The notes beneath the pieces were generated by a model. It was not told the DNA's origin, did not search any database, and saw nothing but the letters and a program-made list of their open reading frames with translations. Made by a program: the position numbers and the translations under genes. From the NCBI GenBank assembly GCA_026390155.1, contig JAPLGL010000153.1, positions 1 through 34,081 of the forward strand: 34,081 nucleotides of DNA. Direction: 5' to 3'. Origin of the DNA: Caldisericota bacterium (GTDB lineage Bacteria; Caldisericota; Caldisericia; Cryosericales; Cryosericaceae). Positions 32,120 to 34,081 of the stretch are shown in pieces; the first letter of the stretch is position 1; every line of letters begins with the position of its first letter.

Positions 32120-32579
32120 AATCCCTCCTCAGTGTTTCCTGAACCACAAACGTACCTTCGCGCGGCAAGGGCCCACTTCGGGCTTGGCTCGTCGCACGAA
32201 AGAACTTCCGACGCGATACTCTCAGTCGCGTCGGAATACTGCTCAGCCTGGCTTTGCGCCTGCCCTCGCGGACAATCCTCTGGCAAAACACAGTCTAGAC
32301 CAATTGTGGTCGGGTGCAACGGGATTTGCACTGGGGTTGCACACCTTCTGAAAGAGCGTGAAGGTCTTTGACATGGCGTGCTGATGGCCTGCCCCGGTTG
32401 GATGAGCAATCACGCCAAACGTGTCGGGGCCATCGCCACGAGCCTAGATCCGCTCAAGTACGGCTAAAGGGGGAGCAGTGTTGCGCAGGACTCCTTGGTA
32501 TCGGTCCCACTCGTGGTTGACGACGAAGCCGCGATGGCTAGCATGATGATCGTCGTGATATCAGTCACTGGAGGAACAC
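32120..32579. other. Divergent intergenic region with strong dyads
   Basis: This 460-nt stretch lies between the divergent helicase and small-protein genes and shows no supported gene. It contains a perfect 11-bp inverted repeat, TTCCGACGCGA (32206-32216) with TCGCGTCGGAA (32226-32236), and a 7-bp dyad GTGCAAC (32314-32320)/GTTGCAC (32336-32342). A TTGACG box at 32517-32522 could serve the small plus-strand gene, though its -10 is weak. Confidence 0.5.
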
Positions 32580-32825
32580 ATGCCGAATTCAGAGGACTTC
32601 CGAAGCGCACTCTACAGCATTCTCTCTTCGTTTCGAGGCGACAACGTCGATGTGACGTCTGGCGACCTGCACCGCAGAGTCGGGGGATACCCAGGCAGGA
32701 ATCATGCCATGCCAGTTTGTTGCAGCGTGATGAGACAAGCCATGCAAAGCGGTGATGTCATCATCGCGGAACCACCGAAAGGGAATGGAGCGACGCTTAC
32801 GATCAGGTACCGGTTGCCGCGATAG
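32580..32825 (+). CDS. Small conserved protein associated with restriction loci
   Basis: This 81-aa protein has no catalytic motif I can name. The block SGDLHRRVGGYPGRNHAMPVCCSVMRQAM, followed by GDVIIAEPPKGNGATLTIRYRLPR, resembles a small conserved family that I recall next to HNH endonucleases and other restriction genes. It may be a winged-helix-like DNA binder, judged only by size and a basic C-terminal strand pair. The two adjacent Cys and the His residues might bind a metal. GGAGGA lies 4 nt before the ATG. No endonuclease follows here; the next 400 nt are repeats. Confidence 0.7.
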   Translation: MPNSEDFRSALYSILSSFRGDNVDVTSGDLHRRVGGYPGRNHAMPVCCSVMRQAMQSGDVIIAEPPKGNGATLTIRYRLPR

Positions 32826-33046
32826 CACAGCCCTCCTGCCCAGGTAGACTCGTTTGACGAGTCGGTACGTGCTCGTGCATGGGGCTGACTGTTGCGCGAT
32901 GGAGGAACGGACTTCAAACTGATGACTGGGGTCGTTTCTTCATAGAGAGGGATGCGACGATTTCTCTGTCGCTGGTGCAGTACCCTCGCGTATTGCCCTC
33001 CCGGTAGAGAGACTATCACCTTGGTCCGCGGGAATGACATACGTAC

Positions 33047-33089
33047 TGTAACACTCTCGGGACGGTTCCGATCTCTTTGAGACTGTTAA
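33047..33089. repeat. REP-like element, diverged copy
   Basis: The left arm TGTAACACTCT and the core CGGGACGGTTCC (33047-33069) match the copies at 10693 and 12077. The right arm has decayed to AGACTGTTAA. It lies at the far side of the defence block relative to the other two copies, in the same orientation. Confidence 0.6.
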
Positions 33090-33121
33090 GCTGGGGCTGT
33101 GTGCTTCAACAGAAGGGCTAG

Positions 33122-33141
33122 ATTCCCGCCTGCGCGGGAAT
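33122..33141. repeat. 20-bp palindrome identical to one at 11828-11847
   Basis: ATTCCCGCCTGCGCGGGAAT occurs exactly here and at 11828-11847. Here it lacks the longer composite repeat that follows it in the toxin-antitoxin region. Confidence 0.7.
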
Positions 33142-33165
33142 GACGAAGAAGGGCATGAGAACGAC

Positions 33166-33196
33166 GGAAAAGAAGCCCCGGCGCAAGCCGGGGCTT
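33166..33196 (-). terminator. Intrinsic terminator of the VIT/VWA-type gene
   Basis: A perfect 10-bp GC-rich stem, AAGCCCCGGC (33173-33182) with GCCGGGGCTT (33187-33196) around GCAA, is followed on the minus strand by CTTTTCC. It lies 26 nt past the stop of the gene that enters from the right edge. Confidence 0.8.
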
Positions 33197-33222
33197 GAAC
33201 TAACTGCGAATCTGATGCGCCG

Positions 33223-34081
33223 CTAGGCGATACCTACCGTGACCTTGAGGTGACCGATCGCCTGCGTACCCGTGCTGGGGACCAGCAGGACCAGGCGCAG
33301 GACCTGGCCATCAGTGCAGGTGATGTTGAGGGGACGCGTCGCTCCGCCGAGCAGGTCAGACAGGCGGACACGCGCACGGGCGCGCGCCATGTCGCCGACA
33401 AACAGCAGGAGCTCGGCACCCTCGGGGAATGCCCCTGCATCTCCTGCTGCGATCAGGCTGAGCAGACGGGACGCCGGCAGACCCTTTGCTCCCTTGAGGC
33501 CAATGGTGCGTTCGGCCAGCAAGATACGGCCGACACCGGCAGTCGGTACGCCGTCGAACAACGTGACATTGGAGGCACGAGGCTGGCGCGCACCGATGGC
33601 CTGCAGCGTGGGAGGAGCCTTGCTTGCACGAGGCAAGGCATACGCGGGCCCCGAATCCCTGCAGCACACGTCCTCCTCATAGAATGCCATCTCCGGCACC
33701 AAAGCTACCTGCCGGCTCACCATCATGGGGGCTGCCATCAACATGACCGGATGTGCATCCTCCCATCCTTCAGGAGTCGCGTTGGCCACGATGATCGTCC
33801 GTTCGACTGACTTGCCCGCCTCGGTGCGGACTGCCACGAATGCTGTTTCGGTACTGGCGATGCCACTGCGCAGGGACTCCCTGCAGATGAGTCCGGCGAG
33901 GGTCTCGTCGGCAGACTGGTTCTCGGGGTAGAGCGTCCCACCCTCGGTGCCACCCTCCGCAGGGGTCATCCCCAGCTCCTCGACGCGCTTCTTGAGTTCC
34001 TCTGGCGTGTAGCGTGCGCCCTTGAGCGCTTCCAGCTGCTGCAGGCGGCGTGCGCCGACCAGGGCAGCGACGCCTCCGTGC
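33223..34081 (-). CDS. VIT/VWA-type protein, C-terminal part
   Basis: The minus-strand frame is open to the window edge, so only the last 285 residues are visible. The visible part starts GGVAALVGARRLQQLEALKGARYTPEELKKRVEELG and continues with LYPENQSADETLAGLICRESLRSGIASTETAFVAVR, VERTIIVANATPEGWEDAH and a closing beta-rich domain with VRLSDLLGGATRPLNITCTDGQVLRLVLLV. I associate this order with the C-terminal half of large proteins that start with a VIT domain and a von Willebrand A domain; their role is poorly known and they are often surface or adhesion-like. The N-terminal domains that would prove this are outside the window. Confidence 0.65.
   Translation of the reverse strand, partial: HGGVAALVGARRLQQLEALKGARYTPEELKKRVEELGMTPAEGGTEGGTLYPENQSADETLAGLICRESLRSGIASTETAFVAVRTEAGKSVERTIIVANATPEGWEDAHPVMLMAAPMMVSRQVALVPEMAFYEEDVCCRDSGPAYALPRASKAPPTLQAIGARQPRASNVTLFDGVPTAGVGRILLAERTIGLKGAKGLPASRLLSLIAAGDAGAFPEGAELLLFVGDMARARARVRLSDLLGGATRPLNITCTDGQVLRLVLLVPSTGTQAIGHLKVTVGIA

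Larger units (their letters stand above)
32826..33222. other. Gene-free stretch carrying repeats and a terminator
   Basis: I see no supportable gene in these 397 nt. They hold a GACTCG/CGAGTC hairpin at 32847-32863, just past the small gene's stop and without a T tract, then a REP-like element, a 20-bp palindrome and the terminator listed separately. Confidence 0.5.

Noticed and set aside
32702-33040. Minus-strand frame with a VIVSLPGGQY segment across the right intergenic region
   Set aside because: It overlaps the well-supported 81-aa gene on the other strand, lacks a ribosome site, and shows no recognisable domain.

Overview
The window is bacterial DNA of moderately high GC. It uses ATG, GTG and a few TTG starts behind clear purine-rich Shine-Dalgarno sequences, and genes are tightly packed with many start/stop overlaps of 1-8 nt. 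I cannot assign a phylum: no rRNA, tRNA or taxonomically decisive protein is present.

Positions 1-7.8 kb look like ordinary metabolism. A truncated cysteine desulfurase is followed by a NifU/IscU-like scaffold that lacks one ligand cysteine, then a GNAT-like acetyltransferase. After a strong intrinsic terminator comes a two-gene cysteine module: a ParB-fold free serine kinase (SerK-like) overlapping a cysteine synthase that carries the Arg signature of O-phosphoserine-using enzymes. On the minus strand follow a coupled pair (PaaK-like adenylate-forming enzyme and multi-pass acyltransferase-like membrane protein), then cobO and an EamA transporter.

Positions 7.8-13.5 kb are an accessory patch of type IV toxin-antitoxin genes. 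One complete AbiEi/AbiEii pair, two AbiEi-like genes without a toxin partner, a 3'-end remnant of another AbiEi-like gene, and a DUF4143-type AAA ATPase alternate with two families of intergenic repeats. Each AbiEi-type gene has an inverted repeat laid over its promoter.

Positions 13.7-29.8 kb form one long minus-strand gene train that reads as an elaborated restriction/defence locus. In order of transcription it is RadC, a UvrD-type helicase with a RecB-like nuclease and Fe-S cysteines, a GHKL-ATPase/DUF3883 protein, type III Mod methyltransferase, type III Res, an unrecognised protein with a possible nuclease core, a PD-(D/E)XK nuclease, an uncharacterised 219-aa protein, a small PD-(D/E)XK protein and a NERD nuclease-like protein. 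Mod and Res alone would make a standard type III restriction-modification system. The five nuclease-like proteins, the GHKL ATPase and the helicase, all in near-continuous translational coupling, suggest a larger composite system that I cannot match to a named one.

Positions 30.0-33.0 kb hold a RelE-like toxin domain fused to an SF1 helicase, and a divergent small protein of a type I associate with restriction loci. The same two repeat types found near 12 kb reappear near 33.1 kb, so they bracket the defence block. The window ends in the C-terminal part of a VIT/VWA-type protein, which returns to ordinary chromosome.
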